A stretch of DNA of 55,742 nt from an uncultured Ruminococcus sp. (GCA_902780695.1 CACZGM010000037.1:1-55742), one strand, 5' to 3'; shown: positions 26,957-36,889, counted from the first letter of the stretch. Made by a program: numbers and translations. The notes: generated from the sequence alone by a model not told the origin.

Positions 26957-26985
26957 AGTATACTACATAACTGATGCTAAATCAA
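26957..26985 (-). promoter_or_regulatory. Promoter of ilvBNC
   Basis: On the minus strand: -35 TTGATT (26985-26980), 17-base spacer, -10 TATACT (26962-26957). It lies just beyond the pyrD stop, so the ilv genes can be transcribed independently of the pyrimidine operon. Confidence 0.65.
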
Positions 26986-27000
26986 GCCTTTACAGCCATT

Positions 27001-27915
27001 TTACCACGGCTTAACCGTTCCGACTATCTCTGAAAGATCATTTATACCGTTATCTTCCATATACTTTTCAAGTCCGTCTATGACTTTGAGCGGAGAAAAC
27101 GGGTCTGTAAATATCGCCGTACCCATTTGCACTGCCTTTGCACCCGCCATCATCATTTCAACAGCGTCTTCCCATGTCGTGATACCGCCCATTCCGACTA
27201 CGTCTATGTTAACGGCATTTGCGACCTGCCATACCATGCGGACGGCAACCGGGAATATAGCCGGGCCGGAAAAACCGCCGACATTGTTATGCAGCACCGG
27301 TCTGCGCGTCTTTATGTCTATACGCATACCGAGCAGTGTATTTATCAGCGAAATGCAGTCCGCTCCTTCAGCTTCTACTGCCTTCGCGATATCCGTAACA
27401 TTGGTGACATTAGGGGTGAGCTTTACCATTACAGGCTTCCCGGTCACAGCACGAACGGCTTTTGTCACGGAGCCGGCTCCCTCACAGGTTGTTCCCCATG
27501 TTGCTCCGCCCTGCTTTACATTCGGGCATGATATGTTAAGTTCGATCATATCGACATCTGTGGCATCAAGTTTTTCCGCCGCAGCTTTGTAATCGTCTAT
27601 TGTCGCACCGGCAAGATTTGCAATTATTACATTACCGTTCTTTTTCAGTTCAGGCAGGTACTTTTTGATAAAAACATCTACGCCCGGGTTCTGAAGTCCT
27701 ACGGAGTTGAGCATACCGGCTGTCGTTTCGGCTATACGCGGCGGAAGATTTCCGGCCTTTTCATTGATCGTCGTACCCTTGCAGGAAATACCGCCGAGCC
27801 TGTTCAGCGGATACAGCGGCGCGTAATCCTCACCGAAGCCGTACGTTCCGGAAGCGGCAATTACAGGATTAGGAAATACAACTCCCGCAACTTTTACTGA
27901 AAGATCTTTACTCAA
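27001..27915 (-). CDS. pyrD: Dihydroorotate dehydrogenase (NAD-type, catalytic subunit PyrDB)
   Basis: The protein of 304 residues is a class 1B dihydroorotate dehydrogenase: PVIAASGTYGFGEDY, NSVGLQNPGV, the ELNISCPNVKQGG loop with the catalytic Cys, and the FMN-phosphate site GMGGITTWEDAVEMMMAGA. It oxidises dihydroorotate to orotate and passes electrons to PyrK. The frame extends to an ATG at 27957, but the real start is probably TTG at 27915 (MSKDLSVKV): GGAGGAGGTG sits 5 bases upstream, and the TTG overlaps the pyrK stop (TTGA). Confidence 0.95.
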   Translation of the reverse strand: MSKDLSVKVAGVVFPNPVIAASGTYGFGEDYAPLYPLNRLGGISCKGTTINEKAGNLPPRIAETTAGMLNSVGLQNPGVDVFIKKYLPELKKNGNVIIANLAGATIDDYKAAAEKLDATDVDMIELNISCPNVKQGGATWGTTCEGAGSVTKAVRAVTGKPVMVKLTPNVTNVTDIAKAVEAEGADCISLINTLLGMRIDIKTRRPVLHNNVGGFSGPAIFPVAVRMVWQVANAVNIDVVGMGGITTWEDAVEMMMAGAKAVQMGTAIFTDPFSPLKVIDGLEKYMEDNGINDLSEIVGTVKPW

Positions 27916-28685
27916 AACAGCACCTCCTCCGCGTTGAATACGGGACCGTCCTTGCATACGCGAAGGAGCTTCTCTTCCCCGTTTCTGTTTATTCTTGCAA
28001 CACAGCCTACACAGGCTCCCACTCCGCAGCCCATACGTTCTTCAAGCGACACCTCACAGAAAACACCGTATTGCTTTGCGAGCTCCGCCACTGCACCGAG
28101 CATTCTTGTCGGTCCGCAGGAAAATACCGCGCTCACATCACCTTTTTCAAGCTCACGTTTCAGCGGCTCGGTAACTATCGCCTTTTCACCGACACTTCCG
28201 TCGTCGGTGCAGATTATAACATCTTTGCAGTATTTCCGGAACTCTTCCGCGAGGATTATGTTTCCGTAGCTTCTGAATCCGAGTATGGCTGTTACATTTT
28301 TCAGATTTCTGGCCGTCTCAAGCATCGGAGGAACACCTATACCTCCGCCCACGACGACAGCCCTTCCGATATCCGGAACGGAAGACAGTGTATAACCGTT
28401 GCCGAGCGGTGCTATCATATCAATTCTGTCACCCTCATTCATACGGGCTATTGCCTCGGTTCCGTGTCCCTTGACAAGGAAAACGACACGAAGTGTTCCG
28501 TTCCTGCGGTCTATCTCACATATAGAGATCGGTCTGCGCAATGTAAAGCCGGGCGCGAGGATATGCACGAACTGCCCGCATTGTGCAAGCTCGGTCACTT
28601 CCGGGCAGTGTATAGTTAATGAGTATATATTTTCCGCAAGCGCTTTCTTGCGGACTATCATGTATTCTCCGCATTTATATGACAT
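27912..28685 (-). CDS. pyrK: Dihydroorotate dehydrogenase electron-transfer subunit
   Basis: The 257-residue iron-sulfur flavoprotein carries electrons from PyrDB to NAD+. It has the ferredoxin-reductase fold with RRPISIC for FAD, GGGIGVPPML for NAD, and the C-terminal [2Fe-2S] cysteines in GCGVGACVGCVARI plus the later LRVC. An upstream extension of the frame to 28928 was rejected: MSYKCGEY at 28685 has AAAGGA at ideal spacing, and the extension overlaps the previous gene. It is translationally coupled to pyrD. Confidence 0.95.
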   Translation of the reverse strand: MSYKCGEYMIVRKKALAENIYSLTIHCPEVTELAQCGQFVHILAPGFTLRRPISICEIDRRNGTLRVVFLVKGHGTEAIARMNEGDRIDMIAPLGNGYTLSSVPDIGRAVVVGGGIGVPPMLETARNLKNVTAILGFRSYGNIILAEEFRKYCKDVIICTDDGSVGEKAIVTEPLKRELEKGDVSAVFSCGPTRMLGAVAELAKQYGVFCEVSLEERMGCGVGACVGCVARINRNGEEKLLRVCKDGPVFNAEEVLF

Positions 28686-28696
28686 AAGCAGTCCTT

Positions 28697-29245
28697 TCAG
28701 TCCTCTACGATGTATTTCTTTTCCTTTTCGCTCTCCGCTTTTTCCTGTTCGGTCTCGCTTATTGCGGAAAGCCTTATTCTTGTAAGAATTATAATGCAGA
28801 CGATTATCAGTGCGTCTATAAGAAGCTGTGTTGAAAATCCGACAGACCGAAGCATTATAGCTGCAAGATGCAGATAGCATATCTCGCCGAGTGCGATAAG
28901 CAGCATAAGCCGAACGAGCGATATACAAACATCAATAATATTGCTGTATTTTGCAGCGTTATTTTCGTTTATATACAGCTTTTCAGGTTTTTTCTTGTTT
29001 CTGAATATCAGGAAAAAAGATGCTGCAAAAATTATGACACCGACTACCGCCCATATAAGAAGGGGTTTCCAGTCAAACATAGAAAGGTCAGCTTCGGTAT
29101 GATTCATAGCTTTCAGATTGTCAATATCAACAGCACAGATATATATCACATATCCGATGTACGCGAGTGCCGCAAGAGATGCGATATCGACAATAAGCTG
29201 CGCAGCAGTGTACCTTCGTCTGAATGAGTATTCTCCGACCTTCAT
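28697..29245 (-). CDS. Four-TM membrane protein of unknown function
   Basis: The 182-residue protein has hydrophobic helices at about 18-38, 60-82, 105-125 and 137-157, a basic N-terminus (SFRRRYTAAQ) and a charged C-terminal tail rich in E and K (ETEQEKAESEKEKKYIVED). It is not recognised. It sits between a flavodoxin-like gene, whose stop overlaps its start (ATGA), and pyrK, inside the pyrimidine operon. No link to pyrimidine synthesis is visible. Confidence 0.78.
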   Translation of the reverse strand: MKVGEYSFRRRYTAAQLIVDIASLAALAYIGYVIYICAVDIDNLKAMNHTEADLSMFDWKPLLIWAVVGVIIFAASFFLIFRNKKKPEKLYINENNAAKYSNIIDVCISLVRLMLLIALGEICYLHLAAIMLRSVGFSTQLLIDALIIVCIIILTRIRLSAISETEQEKAESEKEKKYIVED

Positions 29246-29805
29246 CTGTTATCTCCTTCGTCCGAAAGTATCATATTGCAGAAGTTTATTATTTCTTCTT
29301 TTCGCCCTTCCGCGTCTTTCCTGTATTCAACCGAACACATACCGAGATGACCGCAGCACGCGATCTCAAGATGCCCGTAGAAATGTTCGATGCTTTGGAT
29401 AATGCGTTCACATTCCTTCATACCAGGACCTGTTCTCAGGGCAACGGCATATCCCTTCTTACCGCGGCTTACAGAAGCGTGCGGCTCGTGGGTGTTGCAC
29501 CATGGAGTGCATCTGTCGATGAACGCCTTGAACTGCCCCGGAATATCCGCCCAGTAGGACGGCGAAATACAGACTATGATATCCGCTTTTTCAAATTCTT
29601 CCATAATAACACCGATGTCATCATTGATAACGCATTTTGCGGTTTTATGGCACGAACGGCAGCCCTTGCAGAAAGCAAAGCAATAATCATCTATACAGAT
29701 GCTCTTTACATCGAACTTACCGTAAAGCTGTTCCGATACAGTATCGGCAATAAACGCGGTAGCTCCGTCACGGACAGGGCTGCAATTAATAACAAGCGCA
29801 TTCAT
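29242..29805 (-). CDS. Flavodoxin-fold NAD(P)H-dependent FMN oxidoreductase
   Basis: The 187-residue protein begins MNALVINCSPVRDGATAFIADTV, the FMN phosphate loop of the NADPH-dependent FMN reductase/iron-sulfur flavoprotein superfamily. CKGCRSCHKTAKCVINDD has closely spaced cysteines like those found in related iron-sulfur flavoproteins, followed by DDIGVIMEEFEKADIIVCISPSYWADIPGQ-type helices for flavin binding. Electron donor and acceptor are unknown. The start overlaps the carB stop by four bases, so it belongs to the same transcript. Confidence 0.82.
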   Translation of the reverse strand: MNALVINCSPVRDGATAFIADTVSEQLYGKFDVKSICIDDYCFAFCKGCRSCHKTAKCVINDDIGVIMEEFEKADIIVCISPSYWADIPGQFKAFIDRCTPWCNTHEPHASVSRGKKGYAVALRTGPGMKECERIIQSIEHFYGHLEIACCGHLGMCSVEYRKDAEGRKEEIINFCNMILSDEGDNR

Positions 29806-32800
29806 ATTTTTGTAATATCCACCATTTCGACATCATCTATGCTCTTTTTCATTTCAATGCACTTTACCAATGCTTCCGCGGTATCTACCGATGTAAGGCA
29901 GGCAATTGAACGCTCAACAGCTTTTCTGCGCATCTTGACACTGTCACGGGCGGGAGAACGTCCTGTTTCCGAGGTGGAAATAACGTAGTTTATCTCACCG
30001 CTTTCAAGAAGGGAGATAATATTCGGCTCCTGCTTTTCGCTTACACGATATGTGAAGTTCGTGGCTATCATATTACGGATAAGCGTTGAAGCCGTTCCGC
30101 TTGTGGCGTAGATATCAAATCCAAGCTGTTCAAAACGGCTGGCGATCTCGATTATCTCGGGCTTGTCCTCGTTTCTCACCGAGAACAGCACGCCGCCCTT
30201 GTCGTACATCTTGAATCCCGCTGCTATAAGTCCCTTGAACAGCGCGGCTTCAAAACTGTGAGCGATACCGAGACATTCACCTGTTGACTTCATCTCCGGT
30301 CCGAGCTGTGTATCAACATCATGCAGTTTCTCAAAGCTGAATACAGGAACCTTTACAGCTACATAATTGCCTACCGGGTAAAGACCTGAAGGAAGCCCCT
30401 GCTCTTTCAGCGAATGACCCATCATTATCTTTGTCGCGATATCCACCATCTGGACTCCCGTTACCTTTGAGATGTACGGAACGGTACGCGAAGAACGCGG
30501 ATTTACTTCAATAACATACACTTCGTTATTGTAAACGACATACTGTATGTTCACAAGTCCTATAACATTCAGCGCTTTCGCGAGACGTTCGGTATATGCA
30601 ACGATAACACGCTTTACACGCTCGGTAAGAGTCTGTGACGGATATACTGAAATGCTGTCTCCCGAATGTACACCGGCGCGCTCGATATGCTCCATGATAC
30701 CGGGGATAAGGAAGTCCGTACCGTCGCATATAGCATCGACCTCAACTTCCGTTCCCATGAGATACTTGTCTATAAGAACGGGGTTTTCGAGCTCATGCGA
30801 GGTGATTATCTGCATATACTCGGTAACGTCACTGTCGCAGTGAGCAATTATCATATTCTGACCGCCGAGAACATACGACGGACGCAGCAGAACCGGATAA
30901 CCGAGCTGATTTGCAGCGGAGAGAGCCTCTTCGGTGTCCCTGCGGGCGCGGGATACCGCACTTTTCAAGCAGTTCGTCAAACAGCTCCCTGTCCTCCGCA
31001 GCATCTATACTTTCCGCAGAAGTACCGAGTATATTTGCGCCTATATCCTGTAAGTGCTTTGTGAGCTTTATCGCTGTCTGACCGCCGAACTGCACGACAA
31101 CACCGTCCGGCTTTTCGGTAGCGATAAGTGAATCAACGTCCTCGAATGTAAGCGGATCGAAATACAGCCTGTCGCCTGTGTCAAAGTCCGTAGATACCGT
31201 TTCGGGGTTATTGTTGCAAATTACTGTCTCATATCCCATTTCTTTCAGAGCCCATACACAATGAACGGAGCAGTAGTCGAACTCTATTCCCTGCCCTATG
31301 CGTATCGGACCGGAACCGAATACGATGACTTTCTTTCTTCCGGTGGAGTGTTCCCTGATGAACTCCTCCGCTTCGTTCTCATCGTCGTAGGTGCTGTAAA
31401 AATACGGTGTTTCTGCCGAAAACTCAGCCGCACAGGTATCGACCATTTTATACACGGCTTTTCTGCGCTTTATACCGGCTCCGTCAATAGACTGACCGGA
31501 TATCTTTTCTATTGACTTGTCGAGATAGCAGTACTTCTTCGCTGCATCATACTTTTCCTGTGTAAGCGTACCGTCCGCAAGCCATTTTTCGAAATCAGCA
31601 AGATTTTTCAGCTTGCAGATAAACCATTTGTCGATCTTTGTGATATCGTGGATAGTATTTACGTCTATGCCGCGCTTCAGAGCCTCGAATACACAGAACG
31701 ATCGGTCGGTATCTATATCAGACAGTTTCTGTCCTATCTCACTGTTGGAAAGCTGCACGAATTCCGGCTTTGACATCGTATCGAGTCCAAGCTCGATAGA
31801 ACGTACAGCTTTCATCATTGCAGCTTCAAAGCTGGTACCGATAGACATTATTTCACCGGTAGCTTTCATCTGCGTACCAAGCGTTTTCTTTGCGTAAACG
31901 AATTTATCGAAAGGCCACTTCGGGAACTTAACAACTATATAGTCAAGTGCCGGCTCAAAGCAGGCGTATGTCTTTCCGGTTACCTGGTTTACTATCTCGT
32001 CAAGCGAATAACCTATCGCAATACGCGTCGCGACTTTTGCGATAGGATATCCTGTCGCCTTTGAAGCGAGCGCCGAAGAACGCGATACACGAGGGTTTAC
32101 CTCAATGACCGCATACTCGAATGTATCCGGATTGAGTGCAAACTGACAGTTGCATCCGCCCTCGACTTTAAGAGCCTGTATTATGTTCAGAGCAGCCGTG
32201 CGGAGCATCTGATACTCCTTGTCTGCAAGTGTTACCGCAGGCGCGGATATACACTTTTCAACAAGTATCTGATGTATCGGAGAAAGGCGCAGACCGTTTG
32301 TTGCTATCTCATGCAGCTCGTCACGGTCATTCGCGATACCGCCGCCTGTTCCGCCGAGAGTGAACGCCGGACGGACTATTACCGGGTAGCCGATAACATT
32401 GTCAGCGAATTCCATAGCGTCATCGAGTGTCTCAACGACTTTTGAAGGAATGACCGGCTCGCCGATCTCCTCCATTGTATCCTTGAAAGCCTGCCTGTCC
32501 TCTGCTTTGTGGATCGTTTCAGGTACAGCTCCGAGCAGTTTCACATTATTTTCGGCAAGGAATCCCGATTCCGCAAGCTGCATGGACAGAGTAAGTCCTG
32601 TCTGTCCTCCGAGAGTAGAAAGAACGCTGTCCGGCTTCTCGATCTTTATTATGCGTTTTACACATTCAAGCGTCAGCGGTTCGATGTAGATATGATCCGC
32701 CATATGCTTGTCCGTCATTATCGTTGCCGGATTGGAATTTATGAGTACGACCTCAAGTCCTTCCTGCTTCAGCGCACGGCAGGCCTGCGCACCTGCATAG

Positions 32801-32880
32801 TCAAATTCGGCTGCCTGTCCGATAACGATAGGACCGGAACCTATTACAAGAACTTTCTTTATATCACTTCTGAGCGGCAT
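29802..32880 (-). pseudogene. carB: Carbamoyl-phosphate synthase large subunit, interrupted by a frameshift
   Basis: Two overlapping frames together encode the large subunit. The first (32880 down to 30829) carries the N-terminal ATP-grasp half and the start of the second, to GIPRPQG. The second (in frame to the stop at 29802) resumes at DTEEALSAANQLGYPV and covers the rest of the second ATP-grasp domain and the regulatory MGS-like domain. The break is at about 30936-30942. Five or so residues normally found between GIPxPxG and EEAL are missing, so a short deletion of 3n+2 bases fits better than a single-base error. The joined parts total about 1,026 residues, a little under the usual 1,070. 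The 5' end overlaps the carA stop and the 3' end overlaps the next gene. The lesion may be real, an assembly error in GC-rich sequence, or a strain mutation. Confidence 0.88.
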
Positions 32881-33983
32881 TACCGGTCACCACCTTTCTT
32901 TTCCATAAGCTGAATGAATTCATCGAAAAGATAGGCGGTATCATGCGGGCCTCCGCAGGCTTCCGGGTGGAACTGCACCGTAAACGCGGGTGCATTCGTA
33001 TATCTTACACCCTCGCAGGTCTTGTCATTAGCGTTTATATGTGAGAGCTTTCCGGCACTTTCCGGTATGCTGTCAGCAACTACAGCATATCCGTGGTTCT
33101 GCGATGTGATGAATGTTCTGTCAAGCTCCAGATCGGTCACGGGCTGATTTCCTCCGCGATGACCGTATTTCATCTTGACCGTCTTTGCGCCGTTTGCGAG
33201 AGCAAGAAGCTGATGTCCGAGGCAGATGCCGAATGTGGGTATCTGTTCCGGTATAAGTTTTTTAAGCGTATCTATCGACACGGTATTATCGGCCGGGTCT
33301 CCGGGTCCGTTTGAAAGCATAATGCCATCGGGTGCGAATTTCTTTATTTCCTCCGGACTTACATTATACGGAAAAACCGTTACCTCACAGCCGCGTTTCA
33401 GAAGCTCGCGGCGAATATTGTACTTGTAACCATAGTCTATCAGTGCTACTCTGAAATGTTTATTGTCTGCTTTATATGTTTCAGGGGCGGATACGCTCAC
33501 CTTCGGAACGACACTTCCGACGGTATAAGCGCGTATTTCTTCAAGCTGCCTGCCGATGTCCGTTACCGGCTCGTTTGTGATCATGCCGTTCATAACACCG
33601 CTTTCGCGTATTATACGGGTAAGCCGGCGCGTATCGATATCGTAAAGACCTATGATACCGTACTTTTTCAGAAAACTGTCGATATCATATCTGCATCTGA
33701 AATTAGACGGTTCGCTGCAGTATTCGCGGACTATGTAACCGCTTACAACACTTCCGCGGGACTCGTAATCCTCGTCATTCAGACCATAATTTCCGATAAG
33801 CGGGAAAGTCTGCGTCACTATCTGTCCGCAGTAGCTCGGGTCGGTGAGAGTCTCCTGATATCCGACCATAGCAGTTGTAAAGACTATTTCGCCCGTAACC
33901 GAGCCTTCCGCGCCGAAAGACTTACCCTCAAAGACAGTCCCGTCCGCAAGGATAAGGTATGCTTTTTTATAATCTGTAAGCAC
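32880..33983 (-). CDS. carA: Carbamoyl-phosphate synthase small (glutaminase) subunit
   Basis: The 367-residue protein has the CarA N-terminal domain (YLILADGTVFEGKSFGAEG) and a class I glutamine amidotransferase domain with SNGPGDP, the nucleophile Cys in FGICLGHQLLALA, and FHPEACGGPHD carrying the catalytic His and Glu. It releases ammonia from glutamine and channels it to CarB for carbamoyl phosphate, shared by pyrimidine and arginine synthesis. AGGAGGTC lies before the ATG. It is intact, in contrast to carB. Confidence 0.96.
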   Translation of the reverse strand: MLTDYKKAYLILADGTVFEGKSFGAEGSVTGEIVFTTAMVGYQETLTDPSYCGQIVTQTFPLIGNYGLNDEDYESRGSVVSGYIVREYCSEPSNFRCRYDIDSFLKKYGIIGLYDIDTRRLTRIIRESGVMNGMITNEPVTDIGRQLEEIRAYTVGSVVPKVSVSAPETYKADNKHFRVALIDYGYKYNIRRELLKRGCEVTVFPYNVSPEEIKKFAPDGIMLSNGPGDPADNTVSIDTLKKLIPEQIPTFGICLGHQLLALANGAKTVKMKYGHRGGNQPVTDLELDRTFITSQNHGYAVVADSIPESAGKLSHINANDKTCEGVRYTNAPAFTVQFHPEACGGPHDTAYLFDEFIQLMEKKGGDR

Positions 33984-34036
33984 TGATATGACCTCCTGTA
34001 TTTTTGTTCATCACATTTATTTTGATATATCTTTAT

Positions 34037-34609
34037 TTATACTATTATCAGAGGCTTTTCTTCGGAACTGCAATTTGTTCTTATAAACATACACTGCTCC
34101 TTTGTCAGAGAGCACTTACAGACGATAAAGCCATGATAATCAAAACCGGACATTATATAAAAATGTGTATGTGTTTCTATGAGCTTGTTAACAAGCTCAT
34201 ATTTAATTTTTGCAGAAAATTTAAGAGAAAAGACCGAAAAGCATTCATTATCAAAAGTCAGTGTGTATTCTTCGCCGTGCGTATTTACCGAGTTTTCCCA
34301 CAATTTACGAAAGAATTTTTCATCTTTCGGAGTTCTGAACATTTTAATCCAATTGATGATCCTGTAAACACCATATATTTCAAAACAGATCACTATTCCC
34401 GCCATTATTATTGCAAATGCAAATCCGGTCTCATGATAGACCCATATCATAAAAACGATATACGCGAGACTTGCCGCTTCTGATATCGTAAGCATTATAA
34501 CACGGTTTCTTTTGAACGAAGCCGTTTCGGTCGAGCGATGTGCCGCAAAAGCAGCTCGGATATACGTTTTGTATTCTTCAAAAGTGTTCTGCGTAGTTAC
34601 TTCAAACAT
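34037..34609 (-). CDS. YcxB-like two-TM membrane protein
   Basis: The 190-residue protein has two hydrophobic helices at about 38-58 and 64-84. A C-terminal domain follows (EEYTLTFDNECFSVFSLKFSAKIKYELVNKLIETHTHFYIM), whose pattern resembles the YcxB-like C-terminal domain of Gram-positive membrane proteins. The function of that family is not known. The ATG overlaps the pyrF stop (TAATG), and carA follows upstream on the transcript order pyrC-pyrF-this-carA. Confidence 0.8.
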   Translation of the reverse strand: MFEVTTQNTFEEYKTYIRAAFAAHRSTETASFKRNRVIMLTISEAASLAYIVFMIWVYHETGFAFAIIMAGIVICFEIYGVYRIINWIKMFRTPKDEKFFRKLWENSVNTHGEEYTLTFDNECFSVFSLKFSAKIKYELVNKLIETHTHFYIMSGFDYHGFIVCKCSLTKEQCMFIRTNCSSEEKPLIIV

Positions 34610-35571
34610 TATTCCGCTTTTTTTCTCGGCGCTCTCGGTTTAGGCAGTTTTATTTCTCCGACATACGACATGATCTCGTCTCTCATGCGGACTGCTTCTC
34701 TGTATGCTGCACCGGCATAATCCGTCTCGTCACAGCCTTCCTTCTTGTATGCGCACATAATTCCGCGTGAGCTGTTCACGATACCGCCGAGACCGTTCTT
34801 ATCGAAAGCAGCGGAGATATCCTGAGCGGAAGCACCCTGCGCACCGTAACCGGGAATAAGGAAGAACAGCTTCGGGAACTTTTTGCGAAGTTCTGTTATC
34901 TGCTCGGGATATGTCGCACCCGCAACAATGCCCACTCCGCAGTAGCCGTATTTTCCGGTGAGCTGCTTGCCCCATATCGTACACATTTTCGCCATCTGTT
35001 CATATACAGGTACTCCGTTTATCTTCTTATCCTGCAATTCACCGGACGACGGGTTCGATGTCTTTGCGAGCACGAATATTCCCTTATCATAAGTATTGCA
35101 GATATCGACGAGCGGCTTTATACCGTCAGTTCCGAGATAACCGTTCACTGTCAGCGCATCTCCGAGGAACGGTTCAAATTCTTCGCTGCCTACCTTGACT
35201 TTACCGAGATGTGCTGCCGCATACGCTTCCATTGTGGAACCGATATCGTTGCGCTTTCCGTCGGTGATGACAAACATCCCCTTTGAGCGTGCGTATTCCT
35301 GCGTTTTGTACAGTGTTTTCATTCCCTGATACCCGTACATTTCGTAATAAGCCGCCTGCGGCTTAACAGCGGAAACTATGCCGCAAAGAGCGTCTATAAG
35401 TCCCTTGTTGTATTCAAGTATCGCCTTTGCAGCGCCTTTGAGTGTTTCGCCGTGCTTTTCAAATGCCTTGCACTTGATGAAATCCGGCACATATTCGAGC
35501 TTCGGGTCGAGACCCGCGACCGTGGGATTCTGCTTTACTGCGATAGCTTCCATAAGTCTGTCCAGTGACAT
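34609..35571 (-). CDS. pyrF: Orotidine-5'-phosphate decarboxylase (type 2)
   Basis: The 320-residue enzyme makes UMP from OMP. It has the longer type of OMP decarboxylase: VAGLDPKLEYVP, the catalytic D-x-K-x-x-D cluster in ITDGKRNDIGST, and LIPGYGAQGASAQDI for phosphate binding, followed by a Lys-rich end. It lies 15 bp after pyrC. A possible ribosome site GGAGGATAATACTATG is well placed. Confidence 0.96.
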   Translation of the reverse strand: MSLDRLMEAIAVKQNPTVAGLDPKLEYVPDFIKCKAFEKHGETLKGAAKAILEYNKGLIDALCGIVSAVKPQAAYYEMYGYQGMKTLYKTQEYARSKGMFVITDGKRNDIGSTMEAYAAAHLGKVKVGSEEFEPFLGDALTVNGYLGTDGIKPLVDICNTYDKGIFVLAKTSNPSSGELQDKKINGVPVYEQMAKMCTIWGKQLTGKYGYCGVGIVAGATYPEQITELRKKFPKLFFLIPGYGAQGASAQDISAAFDKNGLGGIVNSSRGIMCAYKKEGCDETDYAGAAYREAVRMRDEIMSYVGEIKLPKPRAPRKKAE

Positions 35572-35586
35572 AGTATTATCCTCCGT

Positions 35587-36864
35587 TTATCTGTAATCGT
35601 CTTCGTAAACAACGTTTCCGTTTACTATTGTGTATTTTGTTTTACCTTTGAACATCATACCCTTGAAGCAGGTGTTCTTTGACTTCGAGTGGAGCTTTTC
35701 CGGCTCTACTACCCATTCCTTGTCAAGATCGACAACGGCGATATCCGCGACCGCTCCCGCTTCTATAAGTCCGCCCTCTATGCCTAGGATAAGTCTCGGT
35801 GTCTCACACATCATTCTTACTATCTTCATGAGAGACATTCTGCCGGTATGATAGAATTTTGTAAGCGTGGCAGCAAGCGATGTTTCAAGCCCGACAACGC
35901 CGTTCGGAGCTTTCAGGAAGTCTGCCTTCTCTTCCGCTGTATGCGGTGCATGGTCTGTAACTATGCAGTCAATAGTCCCGTCCACTACAGCCTCACTTAT
36001 CGCTTTTACATCTTCCTCTGTGCGAAGCGGCGGGTTCATTCTGTAATCCGCGTCGCGTGTGAGCAGTCTGTCCTCTGTAAGCGTGAAATAATGCGGTGCC
36101 GTCTCGCTTGTCACCATTACTCCCCGGCGTGTGGCAAACCGAAGCAGATCAACGACCTCTTTCGTTGAAACGTGAGCAATATGGATCGGCACTTCGAGGT
36201 CATTGGCAAGCTGTATCTCACGTCCGGTGATGATATTCTCGCTCGTGCGACTCATTCCTTTTACTCCGAGCTCCATTGATACGATACCGGCGTTTATGAT
36301 ACCTCCACGAATAATATCGAGATCCTCACAATGCGAAATAACACGAAGTCCGGCATAATGCGCATCTATCATCGCGCGTCCCATGGTATGAGCATTTCTT
36401 ACAGGTCTTCCGTCGTCCGAGACCGCGACACAGCCGGCTTCTTTCAGAGCCTTGAAATCGCAGAGTTCCTCGCCGCCGAGTCCCTTTGTTATTGCACCTA
36501 CGGGATATACCTTGATCTTTGCTTCTTTTGCTTTGTCAATTATATATTTAACCGTCTCGGGATTATCGACGACAGGAGATGTATTCGGCATGCAGGCTAC
36601 AGCAGTAACCCCTCCCGCAGCAGCGGCTTCCGAGCCGGTAATTATATCTTCTTTATGAGTCTGACCGGGATCACGGAAGTGAACGTGCATATCACAGAGC
36701 CCGGGTACCACAGTAAGTCCGGTACAGTCAATGACCTTATCCGCTTTGTTTCTGATGCCTTTTGCGACTTTCTTGATAACATTGTCTTCGATAAGTACAT
36801 CAAGATCGCCTTCAAGCCTGTTGAAGCTGCTTACCACATGACCGTTTTTAAGTAAAAGTTTCAT
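35587..36864 (-). CDS. pyrC: Dihydroorotase
   Basis: The 425-residue amidohydrolase of the class I type closes carbamoyl-aspartate to dihydroorotate. CDMHVHFRDPGQTHKED carries the HxH metal ligands, ISHCEDL and HIAHVST give further histidines, and IVTDHAPHTAEEK the final Asp. MLLKNGHV-like MKLLLKNGHV starts the small beta domain, and the length is standard. It is the first gene of the pyrimidine operon, behind a promoter at 36921-36949. pyrB is not in the window. Confidence 0.97.
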   Translation of the reverse strand: MKLLLKNGHVVSSFNRLEGDLDVLIEDNVIKKVAKGIRNKADKVIDCTGLTVVPGLCDMHVHFRDPGQTHKEDIITGSEAAAAGGVTAVACMPNTSPVVDNPETVKYIIDKAKEAKIKVYPVGAITKGLGGEELCDFKALKEAGCVAVSDDGRPVRNAHTMGRAMIDAHYAGLRVISHCEDLDIIRGGIINAGIVSMELGVKGMSRTSENIITGREIQLANDLEVPIHIAHVSTKEVVDLLRFATRRGVMVTSETAPHYFTLTEDRLLTRDADYRMNPPLRTEEDVKAISEAVVDGTIDCIVTDHAPHTAEEKADFLKAPNGVVGLETSLAATLTKFYHTGRMSLMKIVRMMCETPRLILGIEGGLIEAGAVADIAVVDLDKEWVVEPEKLHSKSKNTCFKGMMFKGKTKYTIVNGNVVYEDDYR

Positions 36865-36889
36865 ATTTAGCTCCGATCTGTATTTGTTT

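Noticed and set aside
26851-27000. T-box leader upstream of ilvB
   Set aside because: No AGTA bulge, no TGG-containing antiterminator core and no intrinsic terminator were found.
28686-28928. N-terminal extension of pyrK
   Set aside because: The extra 81 residues overlap the membrane-protein gene and resemble an out-of-frame translation; AAAGGA is placed for the ATG at 28685.
29802-31004. An independent second-half carB gene, or programmed frameshifting
   Set aside because: There is no ribosome site at the internal ATG, no slippery heptamer or pseudoknot, and residues normally present at the junction are missing, which points to a deletion.
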